64,000 bases of DNA from NCBI RefSeq assembly GCF_001559865.1, contig NZ_LOHE01000037.1, forward strand, positions 124,001 to 188,000. Reading direction: 5' to 3'. The notes under the pieces are model-generated. The model was given only the letters and a program-made list of their open reading frames with translations, was not told the origin of the DNA and made no database searches. Positions 46,963 through 56,206 of this stretch are shown here, in pieces (within the stretch, counting starts at the first letter, position 1; each line of letters opens with the position of its first letter). This stretch comes from Abyssisolibacter fermentans. GTDB lineage: Bacteria; Bacillota; Clostridia; Tissierellales; MCWD3. The position numbers and the translations under genes were made by a program.

Positions 46963-47667
46963 ATGTTTGAATTGGTTATCAAATCAATAATTGTCGGTGC
47001 ATTAGCTGGTGCTGGTATTGCCGGTGGAGCAGCTAGAATGTTTCATGCACCAGAAGTGCAAGGAATGGGAGCTTTTAGAACATTAGGAGAAATGAATGCT
47101 TGCTCCGGAGATCCAGTGTCACATTTTACATTTGGTCTTGGTTTACTTTTTAGCTCAGCAGCTTCTGTAGTAGGAACAGGCTCATTAAGTTCAGATGTTT
47201 TACACAGAATTGTACCAAACTGGTCTGCTGCTGTTGTTATATCAAAAACTAAGAAAAAAGATAGTGCTCAAAATCCGTTTTTTATGTTAATGGCTGGTGC
47301 TATAGTGGGTGCAATTGTAGTTACGTTCTTAAATACTCTAGCTAGCAGTATACCTAGCGGCATGGCGGAAATTGCTGAACAAGTTGTTACTCCTGCAGCA
47401 AAATTTATTTTAATGCCAGTGTTACCTGTTGCTTTTTGGCTTGCTGCATTGGATGCTGGAAAATGGCAAGGTATTCTAGCAACAATATTTGGAGGATTAG
47501 CTCAATATATTATGGGTAATGCTACTCCTGGTTGTATATTAGGTATACTTGCAGGACAATCAGTAGAAGATTCTGGTTTCAATAGTAAGGGAAGCAAAGC
47601 ATTTATAATATTCATTAGTATTATGTTCTTAGCTATAGCATACTTTAGAGGAAAGATAAATATATAA
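46963..47667 (+). CDS. DUF4311-family membrane protein (EF_0832 type)
   Basis: 234 residues, five to seven hydrophobic segments: SIIVGALAGAGIAGGAARMF at the start, LGLLFSSAASVVGTGSL, AGAIVGAIVVTFLN, FILMPVLPVAFWLAALDAG and the terminal AFIIFISIMFLAIAYF. Conserved pieces are FHAPEVQGMGAFRTLGEMN. It probably forms a transport unit with the DUF4310 protein that follows. Substrate by context: an amino-sugar acid. Start follows GGAGGAATAAT. Confidence 0.85.
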   Translation: MFELVIKSIIVGALAGAGIAGGAARMFHAPEVQGMGAFRTLGEMNACSGDPVSHFTFGLGLLFSSAASVVGTGSLSSDVLHRIVPNWSAAVVISKTKKKDSAQNPFFMLMAGAIVGAIVVTFLNTLASSIPSGMAEIAEQVVTPAAKFILMPVLPVAFWLAALDAGKWQGILATIFGGLAQYIMGNATPGCILGILAGQSVEDSGFNSKGSKAFIIFISIMFLAIAYFRGKINI

Positions 47668-47686
47668 TTGAAAAGGAGTGACAGAC

Positions 47687-48373
47687 ATGATGCAAAGTAG
47701 TGTAATTAATGAAAACGTTAATAAAAAAGATGATTTTAAAATTAGAGCAAATAATTTTTTAATGACTGAAAAAGCATTTATCATTTTAATGATGCTAGCA
47801 TGTGCCGGTGTATTTGCAGGAACGCACATTTTCTTAAAGTTTCATACAGGAAGCTTTAGTACTACATCGGTAACTGTTATGTTAAGTGGTGCATTAGAGA
47901 GTGGAGATTATGCAGCATTAATAGGTTTCGCTGGTGGTTTTTTAATAGCTAGGATATTGGAAGGACCATTAGTTGGTATTCTAGACATAGGTGGTTCAAT
48001 AATGACTGGTGTAGGAACTGGATTGCCTGCTTTATTTCTTTCTCTAGGATATAAAACTGTTCTTGATAATTTTATTTTATCTTTGATAGTAGGAGCAGGT
48101 ATTGGTTTAACTATAGCAATTATTATATTAGTAGTAAGAAAAATTATGCCAAGTGGATATAATACAATGGGAACTGATGTAATGATGGGAGCAGGAAATA
48201 TCGTTGGAAAATGGTTTGGACCTATAATAATTATAATGGCTTTAAAGTATAATTTTGCAGCAGGAATGGGTGCAGTTATAGGAGCAGCAATATGTCATAA
48301 GAAAGATAAGCCAATTATTGGAGGTGCAGTATTAGGTGCAATGTTTTTAGGAGCGATATATATGTATGTATAG
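47687..48373 (+). CDS. DUF4310-family membrane protein (EF_0833 type)
   Basis: 228 residues. A cytoplasmic N-terminus of about 20 residues, then several membrane helices (AFIILMMLACAGVFAGTHIF, LIGFAGGFLIARILEG, VGAGIGLTIAIIILVV) and a Gly-rich loop DIGGSIMTGVGTGLPA. Together with DUF4311 and DUF4312 it is the likely importer of the cluster. Start ATG at 47687 follows AAAAGGAGTGAC; a GTG at 47678 lies inside that site. The 130 bp to dgaE contain only a weak palindrome. Confidence 0.85.
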   Translation: MMQSSVINENVNKKDDFKIRANNFLMTEKAFIILMMLACAGVFAGTHIFLKFHTGSFSTTSVTVMLSGALESGDYAALIGFAGGFLIARILEGPLVGILDIGGSIMTGVGTGLPALFLSLGYKTVLDNFILSLIVGAGIGLTIAIIILVVRKIMPSGYNTMGTDVMMGAGNIVGKWFGPIIIIMALKYNFAAGMGAVIGAAICHKKDKPIIGGAVLGAMFLGAIYMYV

Positions 48374-48504
48374 AAGTTAAACAAATAGTGTAACATTTTA
48401 TGCTTATAAAGGACATACTATATGATTCATTATTATAGTATGTCTTGATATTTTATTAAGTTAATAGGTTAATATAATACTCAAAGAAAGGGAATGTTTG
48501 CAAA

Positions 48505-49617
48505 ATGAATATATACGAATCAATTGGATTGTCTAAGGTTATAAACTCAAGTGGGAAAATGACACCTTTAGGGGTGTCAACAATTGATAATAAAGTTGGA
48601 GAATATATGAAGGAAGCAGGAATGAGTTTTGTGAAAATAGACTCATTAATTGATAAAGCTGGTGAGATAATTTCAAGATATACAGGGGGAGAGGATGCTT
48701 GTGTTACAATTGGAGCTTCCGCAGGAATTGCTATATCAACTGCAGCATGTATAGCAAAGAATAATATTTCAGTGATTGAAAAATTGCCTATTAGTGATGG
48801 ATTAAGAAATGAAATAATTCTGCAAAAGGGACATGCTGTAAATTTTGGAGCTTCACTAACACAGATGGTGAGACTAGGTGGAGGAGTGCCAATCGAAATA
48901 GGACAGGCAAACAAGGTACAAGATTTTCATATTGAAGATGCTATAAATGATAAAACAGCAGCTTTATTATATGTAAAATCTCATCACGCAGTACAAAAGG
49001 GGATGGTACCAATAGAAAAAATGGTTGAAATTGCCCATAAACATAATCTTCCTATAATAATAGATTCAGCAGCAGAAGAAGATTTAAGAAAATATATAAC
49101 ATTAGGAGTAGATTTAGTAATATACAGTGGTGGTAAGGCTATTGAAGGACCTACATCGGGATTTATTTCTGGTAGAAAGGATTTAATACAATGCTGTAAA
49201 TTACAATACAAAGGCATTGGAAGAGCAATGAAGGTTGGAAAAGAAAATATTATGGGATTGTTAAAAGCATTAGAGCTTTATGAAAATAGAAATAATGAAA
49301 AAATTGTTAAAAATCAAAAGAAAAACATGGAATGGTTAAGTGAGGAAATAAATAAAATTGAAGGATTGAGTGCATCAATTACACAAGACGAAGCAGGAAG
49401 GGCAATATACAGAACGAGAATTAAAATTGATTCAAAAGTTTTAGGGGTTGATGCATACTATATTATAAATGAATTAGAAAAAGGAAACCCATCTATTTAT
49501 ACAAGAAATCACTATGCTAATTTAGGAATAATTAATGTAGATCCAAGACCCTTGCAAAAAGGAGAAGAGAAAATTATCTTAGAAAGATTTCAAAACATTG
49601 TTGAGAACATCAAATAA
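48505..49617 (+). CDS. dgaE: D-glucosaminate-6-phosphate ammonia-lyase type PLP enzyme (DgaE)
   Basis: 370 residues, related to selenocysteine synthase (SelA-like fold type I). Marks: GLSKVINSSGKMTPLGVST at the start, GGEDACVTIGASAGIAIST (about 57-75), IIDSAAEEDLRKY (Asp holding PLP) and the PLP-lysine VIYSGGKAIEGPTSGF (Lys about 213). It eliminates ammonia from D-glucosaminate-6-phosphate to give 2-keto-3-deoxy-6-phosphogluconate. It is paired with DgaF downstream. Ribosome site AAAGGGAATG is weaker than its neighbours' sites. Confidence 0.85.
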   Translation: MNIYESIGLSKVINSSGKMTPLGVSTIDNKVGEYMKEAGMSFVKIDSLIDKAGEIISRYTGGEDACVTIGASAGIAISTAACIAKNNISVIEKLPISDGLRNEIILQKGHAVNFGASLTQMVRLGGGVPIEIGQANKVQDFHIEDAINDKTAALLYVKSHHAVQKGMVPIEKMVEIAHKHNLPIIIDSAAEEDLRKYITLGVDLVIYSGGKAIEGPTSGFISGRKDLIQCCKLQYKGIGRAMKVGKENIMGLLKALELYENRNNEKIVKNQKKNMEWLSEEINKIEGLSASITQDEAGRAIYRTRIKIDSKVLGVDAYYIINELEKGNPSIYTRNHYANLGIINVDPRPLQKGEEKIILERFQNIVENIK

Positions 49618-49632
49618 TTGGAGGTATTAGTT

Positions 49633-50385
49633 ATGCAAATAAAAAAATTCAATTTTTATAAAGACAAAGTAGCATTAAATCTATTAGCAAAAGATTTAGA
49701 AAATGCTAAAGACGTAGCAAAGGTATTAGACGGTAATGTAGTTATTGGTATATTATCAAAGAACTTTAACACAGTTGAAGAGGCTGTTACATATGCAAAA
49801 AGATTTTTAGAAGAACTACCAGTAATATCAATAGGATTAGGTGCAGGAGATCCTAACCAATGGAAAATGGCTGCAGAAATTGCATCAGAGACAGACCCAG
49901 GACATGTAAATCAGGTTTTTACAACTGCAGCTTATACAGCAGGTCTTCTAAAAGGGAAGGAATGCAAAAATACAATAGTAAATGCACTTATCAGCCCAAC
50001 TGGTGAAGTTGGTAAAGTAAAAATATCTACTGGACCTCTAAGCTCTGATGCAAAGGAAGCTGTTGTAGATGTAGATACTGCACTATCAATGCTAAAAGAT
50101 GCAGGTGTAAACTCAATAAAATTCTTTCATATGAAGGGAACAAAGCATTTAGAAGAATTAAAAGAAGTAGCTAAAGCCTGTGTGAGAGTAGGTATACCAT
50201 TAATAGAACCAACTGGTGGTATAGAAGTAGAAAATATATATGACATTGTTAAGACTTGTGTTGATGCTGGGTGTGATAAAGTTATACCACATGTATATAG
50301 CTCAGCTATTGATAAGGAAACTGGATTAACTGATTTAGATATAGTTAAGAAATTATATGATGAGATTAAAAAAGTTTTTGAGTAG
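49633..50385 (+). CDS. dgaF: 2-keto-3-deoxy-6-phosphogluconate aldolase type (DgaF)
   Basis: 250 residues of the EF_0839/TIGR03581 type. A TIM-barrel enzyme: NVVIGILSKNFNTVEEAV, GLGAGDPNQWKMAAEIA, SIKFFHMKGTKHLEELKEVA with the likely Schiff-base Lys, and PLIEPTGGIEVENIYDI. It cleaves the DgaE product into pyruvate and glyceraldehyde-3-phosphate. ATG at 49633 follows TTGGAGGTATTAG. End of the cluster; a two-way terminator follows. Confidence 0.85.
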   Translation: MQIKKFNFYKDKVALNLLAKDLENAKDVAKVLDGNVVIGILSKNFNTVEEAVTYAKRFLEELPVISIGLGAGDPNQWKMAAEIASETDPGHVNQVFTTAAYTAGLLKGKECKNTIVNALISPTGEVGKVKISTGPLSSDAKEAVVDVDTALSMLKDAGVNSIKFFHMKGTKHLEELKEVAKACVRVGIPLIEPTGGIEVENIYDIVKTCVDAGCDKVIPHVYSSAIDKETGLTDLDIVKKLYDEIKKVFE

Positions 50386-50411
50386 AAAAGAGTAGTGCTA
50401 TAATTTCAAAT

Positions 50412-50449
50412 AAAAACAACTCCTAAAGCTACATTTGGAGTTGTTTTTA
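50412..50449. terminator. Bidirectional terminator between dgaF and the TetR gene
   Basis: AAAAACAACTCC / GGAGTTGTTTTTA with a 13-nt loop. It touches the last codon of the convergent TetR gene. Confidence 0.8.
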
Positions 50450-51106
50450 TTTGTTTATTCTAAAAGAATTATATAATTTTTTAAGATAATTCATTGTTTT
50501 TTGTACAGCTTCTTCAACTGAACCTTTATATTTATTAGATAAAATATCTAAGAGCATACCTGTGTAAATAAAATATGATAATTCACTTATATCATTTAAA
50601 TCTTCTTTGTTAAAATATCCATCTTTATGGCATTGTAAAAGAAGTACCAAAGTTCTATCATATAAATCATTATAGGTAAGCATTCTTCTTATATCTTCAG
50701 ACATGTCTTGTAAATTTTCTGGATAGATTTCATAATAATCTTTTATATATCCGCTTATAGTTCTTTGTTGACTATGTATAAATATAGAAGCAAATATTTC
50801 AGGTTTCTCAAATGTATGAACACAAAAACATTCCCAAATATAGAGAGTTTTTTCATAAGTGTTATTAGCTTTTGCTATATATGAAGGAAGATCTTTTACA
50901 TAGTCCTTTAAAAATTTGATACAAGCTAAAGATATTAAATGATGCAAATTATCAAAGTAGTTATAAAGCGTTGCACTATTGTAACCAGCCAAGTTAGCTA
51001 CATTTCTAATTGTTACATTGTCAACACCTTTATTTTCTATTATTTCAGCAGCAGCATCAATGAAGTATCGCATCATTCGATTACGTTGAATTTCTTTATT
51101 TGACAT
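50447..51106 (-). CDS. TetR-family transcriptional regulator
   Basis: 219 residues. The HTH is in residues 25-48: GVDNVTIRNVANLAGYNSAT, then LYNYFDNLHHLI. The rest is a helical ligand-binding domain with several Cys and aromatic residues (YIWECFCVHTFEKPEIFASIF). It is divergent from the betaine-reductase operon across 850 bp that hold several copies of an AATCATGATT palindrome, so it is a good candidate regulator of that operon and itself. ATG at 51106 follows GAAAGGTGATTAT. Confidence 0.85.
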   Translation of the reverse strand: MSNKEIQRNRMMRYFIDAAAEIIENKGVDNVTIRNVANLAGYNSATLYNYFDNLHHLISLACIKFLKDYVKDLPSYIAKANNTYEKTLYIWECFCVHTFEKPEIFASIFIHSQQRTISGYIKDYYEIYPENLQDMSEDIRRMLTYNDLYDRTLVLLLQCHKDGYFNKEDLNDISELSYFIYTGMLLDILSNKYKGSVEEAVQKTMNYLKKLYNSFRINK

Positions 51107-51391
51107 ATAATCACCTTTCAATTTTTACTACACATACTTTTACAAGCAAGTGTAGAAATTATTTCTATTAATATAATTATACCAAAAGTCTCAATATTTT
51201 GCTTAATAAATGAGCTACTTGGTTCATTATATAGAATAATTAATAAAAAATCAAGTTAAGCAGAAGATGAGTTTTTAGTTTTTTATTAAGGAGTTAAAAT
51301 TTGAATACATAAATATAATTTTTACCTGAAATTTCGATGTTTAGCTTTGTTTAACTGTTGAATTAAAAAAAATTTAAAATAAATGTTGATT

Positions 51392-51407
51392 CATAATCAT
51401 GATTATG
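51392..51407. promoter_or_regulatory. Palindrome, candidate TetR operator 1
   Basis: CATAATCATGATTATG, a perfect 16-bp palindrome. The core ATCATGAT recurs at 51413-51420 and AATCATGATT at 51436-51445 and 51669-51678. Confidence 0.55.
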
Positions 51408-51435
51408 ATAAAATCATGATAAATAAATTATTAAC

Positions 51436-51445
51436 AATCATGATT
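51436..51445. promoter_or_regulatory. Palindrome, candidate TetR operator 2
   Basis: AATCATGATT, second full-length copy of the palindrome core, 34 bp after the first. Confidence 0.45.
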
Positions 51446-51635
51446 ACAAAATAAACATGACAAAATCAAAATAGAATCAATTTTACTAAAATATTGCCAA
51501 AATAACAAAAAATAAAACGAAAAATTACTTTTATTTTACTGTGCAAATGTTTGCATCTTATACATAGAAAAGTTATTGTTTGTTTTATTATGTTAGACTT
51601 TTAACAATGATTATCGTAAACTAAAAAATATTATA

Positions 51636-51678
51636 TTGACTATTTATTAAAGCCATATGGTATGAATAAATCATGATT
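51636..51678 (+). promoter_or_regulatory. Possible reductase-operon promoter with operator 3
   Basis: TTGACT (51636-51641) and TATGAA (51661-51666) with a long 19-bp spacer, followed directly by the palindrome AATCATGATT (51669-51678). The spacing is not ideal; the overlap of -10 box and palindrome supports repression by the divergent TetR protein. Confidence 0.4.
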
Positions 51679-51837
51679 AAATATTTTATCAGTAATGGTT
51701 AAAAAAATTTTTAATACAAATAATATTATTAGCATTGCATAGTTTATTAATTGCTTAATCTATGTAGAAATAAACATAAAATATCAAAATATTCTTGTGT
51801 TGTTTTCCAACAAAATCAGAGTAATGACTTTGTTTAT

Positions 51838-51908
51838 TAAGCAGAGAACCCAAATTTTAATTTGGCGTGAATCACTTACTCCTAGAAAGAAACTGAGTAG
51901 GAGTTTCA
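51838..51908 (+). repeat. Dispersed palindromic repeat in the reductase-operon leader
   Basis: AAGCAGAGAACCCAAATTTT then GGCGTGAATCACTTACTCCTA and CTGAGTAGGAGTTTC; one of the clean single copies, about 55 bp before the first reductase gene. Confidence 0.75.
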
Positions 51909-51963
51909 TTCAAATTAGTATATATAAAACTAATCCTATAAACAATAGAAGGGAGTGTGTATT

Positions 51964-53289
51964 GTGAAACTAGAAATAGGTAATTTTAATGTTAAAGAAA
52001 TTCTTTTTGGTGACAAAACAGAGTTTCAAAATGGAGTATTAACTATTAATAAAGAAGAGGCTTTAGCTGTAGTTAAAGAAGATGAACATATTACAAAGGC
52101 TGATATAAAAATAGTTAATCCAGGAGATAAGGTACGTTTAGTACCTGTTAAAGAGGCTATAGAGCCAAGAGTAAAATTAAATGGTGACCCTTTGTTTCCA
52201 GGAGTTACTGGTGATTTAACACAAGCTGGAAATGGTAAGACACACGCATTAAAAGGTTGTAGTGTAATTGTTGTAGGACAACACTGGGGTGGTTTCCAGG
52301 ATGGGCTAATTGATATGAGTGGTGAAGGTGCTAAGTATACTTATTATTCACAACTTAAGAATATTGTTTTAGTAGCAGATACTGATGAAGATTTTGAAAA
52401 AAGAGAACAACAAAAGAAAAATAAAGCTTTAAGATGGGCTGGAATGAGATTAGCTGAGTATATTGGTAACTCAGTAAAAGAATTAGAGCCAGATGAAGTA
52501 GAAACGTATGAACTTCCACCTATTACGAAGAGATTGAAAGAAGCTGAGGAATTAAAGAATGTTGTTTTAGTACTTCAACCTCAATCACAAATGGAAGAAG
52601 CAGGATATAACGATTTAGTTTATGGATGGGATTGTAATCATTTAGTTCCTACATTAATGCATCCTAATGAAATTTTAGATGGTGCTATTATATCAGGAAG
52701 CTTTATGCCATGTTCATCAAAATGGTCAACTTATGATTTTCAAAACTTACCTTTAATAAAGAAATTATATCAAGAGCATGGGAAGACATTAAATTTCTTA
52801 GGAGTAATATTATCAAATTTAAATGTTGCATTAGAGCAAAAGGAACGCTCTGCTTTATTTGTGGCTCAAATTGCTAAATCATTAGGTGCTGATGGAGCTA
52901 TTGTAGCAGAAGAAGGCTATGGAAATCCAGATGCAGATTTTATTGCATGTGTTGTAGCATTAGAAGATGCAGGAGTTAAAACTGTTGGTATAACAAATGA
53001 GTGTACAGGAAGAGATGGTGCGAGTCAGCCACTTGTTACATTAGATGAAAAAGCAAATGCAATAGTATCTTGTGGTAACGTATCAGAATTAATAAAATTA
53101 CCTCCTATGGAAACAGTTATTGGTGAGCTTGAAGCTTTAGCTAGAGATGGTTTATCAGGTGGTTGGGATAGTGATGAAATATTAGGATCATCAGTAAAAG
53201 AAGACGGATCAATAATAATGGAAAACAATGCAATGTTCTGTGGAGACCGAGTAGTTGGATGGTCGACTAAGACAATGAAGGAATTTTAA
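51964..53289 (+). CDS. grdI: Betaine-type reductase component B, alpha/beta proprotein (GrdI type)
   Basis: 441 residues, GrdE/GrdG/GrdI family. The proprotein cleavage site is TNECTGRDG (about residues 341-349), where the Cys becomes a carbonyl (pyruvoyl-type) group in the smaller chain. The middle has QHWGGFQDGLIDMSGEGAKY and PQSQMEEAGYNDLVYGWDCN. These, and the neighbouring BCCT transporter, fit the betaine or sarcosine subtype better than the glycine type; betaine is favoured by context. It binds the substrate and hands the carbon chain to selenoprotein A. Start is GTG at 51964 after GAAGGGAGTG. Confidence 0.8.
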   Translation: MKLEIGNFNVKEILFGDKTEFQNGVLTINKEEALAVVKEDEHITKADIKIVNPGDKVRLVPVKEAIEPRVKLNGDPLFPGVTGDLTQAGNGKTHALKGCSVIVVGQHWGGFQDGLIDMSGEGAKYTYYSQLKNIVLVADTDEDFEKREQQKKNKALRWAGMRLAEYIGNSVKELEPDEVETYELPPITKRLKEAEELKNVVLVLQPQSQMEEAGYNDLVYGWDCNHLVPTLMHPNEILDGAIISGSFMPCSSKWSTYDFQNLPLIKKLYQEHGKTLNFLGVILSNLNVALEQKERSALFVAQIAKSLGADGAIVAEEGYGNPDADFIACVVALEDAGVKTVGITNECTGRDGASQPLVTLDEKANAIVSCGNVSELIKLPPMETVIGELEALARDGLSGGWDSDEILGSSVKEDGSIIMENNAMFCGDRVVGWSTKTMKEF

Positions 53290-53301
53290 GGAGGTGTAAA
53301 G

Positions 53302-54615
53302 ATGAAGAAAGCAATATTATATTTAAACCAATTCTTTGGTCAAATCGGAGGAGAGGATAAAGCTGATTTTGCACCGGAGATAAGAGAAGGTCATGTTGGA
53401 CCTGCAATGGAGCTAGATAAAAGATTAAAAAATGCAGAGGTTACACACACTATTATATGTGGAGATAACTTCATGGGTTCAAATGAAGAAGAAGCTGTTA
53501 GCACAATATTAGGCTTCTTAGAAGATAAAGAGTTTGATATATTCTTCGCTGGCCCAGCTTTTCAAGCAGGTAGATATGGAAATGCTTGTGGTGTAATCGC
53601 AAAAGCTGTAAAGGAAAAATTTAATGTACCAGTTATATCTTCAATGCATGAAGAAAATCCTGGTGTTGAAATGTTTAAGAAAGATATTGTTATTTTCCCA
53701 GGTGGTAAAAGTGCAGCTGCCATGAGAAAAGATATTAAGAAAATAGCTGCTTACGGAGATAAAATATTAGCTGGTGAAAAGCTTGGTACAGCAGAGGAAG
53801 AAGGTTATTACGAAAGAGGAATTAGACATCAAGTTTGGCTTGAAAGTAAAAAAACTGCTGCTGACCGTGCTGTTGAGATGCTTATTAAAAAAGTAAATGG
53901 TGAAGAATTTCAAACAGAATTGCCAATACCTAAATTAGATAGAGTACCTATTGCAGCTCCTGTATTAGATTTATCAAAAGCAAATATTGCACTAGCTACA
54001 TCTGGTGGTATTGTGCCTGTTGACAATCCAGACAGAATTCAATCAGCTTCTGCTACTAGATGGGGAAGATATGATATATCAGAAATGGATAGATTAGAAG
54101 GTGGAGTATTTAAAACAATCCATGCGGGTTATGACCCTGCTGCTGCTGATGCAGATCCAAATGTATGTGTACCTGTAGATGCTCTTAAAGCTTATGAAAA
54201 AGAAGGGAAGATTGGAAAGGTACATGAGTATTTCTATTCAACTGTTGGTACAGGGACTACTCAAGGCGAAGCAGCAAGAATGGGTAAAGAAATAGTTGAG
54301 TATCTAAAGAAAGATGGAGTTGACGCAGTTATACTAACATCTACCTGAGGTACTTGTACACGTTGCGGTGCAACGATGGTAAAAGAAATTGAAAGAGCTG
54401 GAATTCCTGTAGTTCAAATGGCTAACTTGATTCCGGTTGCTAAAACAGTTGGAGCGAATAAGATTGTGCCTACAATATCTATACCATATCCATTAGGAGA
54501 TCCAGCTACAACAAAGGAAGAACAATGGAAGCTAAGATATCATAGAGTAGGAGTTGCTTTAGACGCTTTAACAGACGATGTTAAAGAACAGACAATTTAT
54601 AAAGTAAAAATATAG
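53302..54615 (+). CDS. grdH: Betaine-type reductase component B, selenoprotein subunit (GrdH type)
   Basis: 437 residues with an in-frame UGA at 54346-54348 read as selenocysteine (residue 349) in TST-Sec-GTCTRCGAT, the conserved Sec-x2-C-x2-C of GrdB/GrdF/GrdH. The frame continues unbroken past it with family sequence (MVKEIERAGIPVVQMANLIP). The N-terminus MKKAILYLNQFFGQIGGEDK and the block ICGDNFMGSN match the betaine/sarcosine subtype more than glycine GrdB. The subunit cleaves the C-N bond and delivers a carboxymethyl selenoether to GrdA. Start follows AAGGAGGTGTAAAG, 12 bp after the previous gene. Confidence 0.88.
54346..54375 (+). promoter_or_regulatory. SECIS-like hairpin at the grdH selenocysteine codon
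   Basis: The UGA is followed after 12 nt by CGTTGC-GGT-GCAACG (54361-54375), a perfect 6-bp stem with a GGU loop, the size and place of bacterial SECIS elements bound by SelB. Confidence 0.7.
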
Positions 54616-54711
54616 ATAAACCCAGATTATTTATAGAAAATTTAAAACCCTATAGCATATTATTCAAAGTTATAAGAATAACTAGGGTTAATATTAAAAG
54701 AGGTGGAAGAA

Positions 54712-55029
54712 ATGTTAGCATTAGACAAAAAGACTTTTGAACCTGAAGTATTAGAAGCTGAAGGTTATGTATTTGTAGATTTCTGGAGTGAAGGTTGTGA
54801 ACCATGTAAAGCATTGTTACCTTCAGTTGAAGAATTGGCAGGCAAATATGAAGCTTCAATGAAATTTTGTAAGTTAGATATAACTAAAGCAAGAAGATTA
54901 GCTATAAAACAAAAAGTATTAGGATTACCAACTATAGTTATTTATAAAGATGGTCAAAAGATAGATGAATTAACAAAAGATGATGCAACAGAATCTAATA
55001 TTGAAGCTATGATAAAAAAATATATATAG
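54712..55029 (+). CDS. trxA: Thioredoxin of the reductase operon
   Basis: 105 residues, thioredoxin fold: [19 protein letters not shown] (active site C-E-P-C instead of the common C-G-P-C), [29 protein letters not shown] with the cis-Pro. The CxPC variation in Trx of glycine-reductase operons is known from amino-acid fermenters. It reduces the selenide-thiol of GrdA/GrdB after each cycle. Start is ATG at 54712 after AGAGGTGGAAGAA; GTG at 54703 lies in the ribosome site. Confidence 0.9.
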   Translation: MLALDKKTFEPEVLEAEGYVFVDFWSEGCEPCKALLPSVEELAGKYEASMKFCKLDITKARRLAIKQKVLGLPTIVIYKDGQKIDELTKDDATESNIEAMIKKYI

Positions 55030-55062
55030 ATAGCTTTTAACACAAAAAAAGGAGGAGTAATC

Positions 55063-55539
55063 ATGGGATTATATGATGGTAAAAAAGTCATCGTAATCGG
55101 TGACAGAGATGGAATCCCTGGTCCTGCTGTAGAAGAATGTCTTAAAGAAACAGGAGCTGAAGTAGTTTTTTCTTCAACTGAATGTTTTGTCTGAACTGCC
55201 GCAGGAGCAATGGATTTGGAAAATCAAAAAAGGGTTAAAGAACTTACTGAAAAGCATGGTGATGAAAATATCATCGTGTTATTAGGAGCAGCAGAAGCTG
55301 AAGCAGCTGGTTTAGCGGCTGAAACAGTTACTGGTGGAGACCCTACTTTTGCAGGTCCATTAGCAGGAGTCCAGTTAGGGCTTAGAGTATATCATGTTGT
55401 TGAACCTCAATTTAAGGACGAAGTTAATCCAGACGTTTATGAAGAACAAATTGGTATGATGGAAATGGTACTGGATGTTGATGAAATTATAGAAGAAATG
55501 ACTGATATAAGAGAAGAATTTTGTAAATTCAATGACTAA
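55063..55539 (+). CDS. grdA: Selenoprotein A of glycine/sarcosine/betaine reductase
   Basis: 158 residues with an in-frame UGA at 55192-55194 (residue 44) in ECFV[14 protein letters not shown], the fixed active site of GrdA. Up- and downstream sequence is typical ([20 protein letters not shown] at the start; [22 protein letters not shown] later). It carries the carboxymethyl group as a selenoether and passes it to protein C as an acetyl thioester. Start follows AAAGGAGGAGTAATC. No simple perfect hairpin is seen after this UGA. Confidence 0.95.
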
Positions 55540-55573
55540 TTATGGTAGGGTGATATTTCACCCTTTCCATATT

Positions 55574-56110
55574 AAGCAGGGAACCCAAATCTATGATTTG
55601 GTGTGAGTCGCTTACTCCTAGGAACAAGGTGAGTAGGAGTTACAGATTGATGATATAAGAAATAGAAAACAATAAAGATAGACAAAAAATACAATATATA
55701 AAAATGGGTATTTGAGACAAAGAGTTAGAAAGCAGGGAACCCAAATCTATGATTTGGTGTGAGTCGCTTACTGCTAGGAACAAGGTGAGTAGGAGTTACA
55801 GATTGATGATATAAGAAATAGAAAACAATAAAGATAGACAAAAAATACAATATATAAAAATGGGTATTTGAGACAAAGAGTTAGAAAGCAGGGAACCCAA
55901 ATCTATGATTGGTGTGAGTCGCTTACTCCTAGGAACAAAGTGAGTAGGAGTTACAGATTGATGATATAAGAAATAGAAAACAATAAAGATAGACAAAAAA
56001 TACAATATATAAAAATGGGTATTTGAGGCAAAGAGTTAGAAAGCAGGGAACCCAAATCTATGATTTGGTTTGAGTCTCTTACTCCTAGGAACAAGGTGAG
56101 TAGGAGTTTC
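55574..56110 (+). repeat. Tandem array: four copies of the dispersed repeat with a 156-bp period
   Basis: Units start at 55574, 55730, 55886 and 56041 (periods 156, 156, 155). Each begins AAGCAGGGAACCCAAATC; the 90-bp spacers (ending TTTGAGACAAAGAGTTAGA) are nearly the same in the first three. The last unit ends in the single-copy flank. The array lies between grdA and the betaine transporter gene, inside the operon, with no ORF or terminator. High identity means recent amplification. Confidence 0.9.
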
Positions 56111-56206
56111 ATTTAAGTAATGAACACAAATTTTATCTTAACGTAAATTCCTTTACTTTTAATGATAAACGAGTAGGAGTTTACTAAAAAAGAGAGGAGA
56201 TAGCAT

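Noticed and set aside
53302-54615. Reading the TGA at 54346 as a stop or frameshift giving two genes
   Set aside because: The frame continues with conserved GrdB/H sequence, the UGA is at the known Sec position before C-x2-C, and a SECIS-like hairpin follows.
55063-55539. Starting grdA at a codon after the TGA at 55192
   Set aside because: The part before the TGA is the conserved GrdA N-terminus with a strong ribosome site; the UGA is the known Sec codon.
55796-56005. 69-codon minus-strand ORF in the tandem repeat
   Set aside because: It is a by-product of the repeated non-coding units.
55574-56110. CRISPR array
   Set aside because: Only four units, the spacers are as alike as the repeats, and there are no cas genes.
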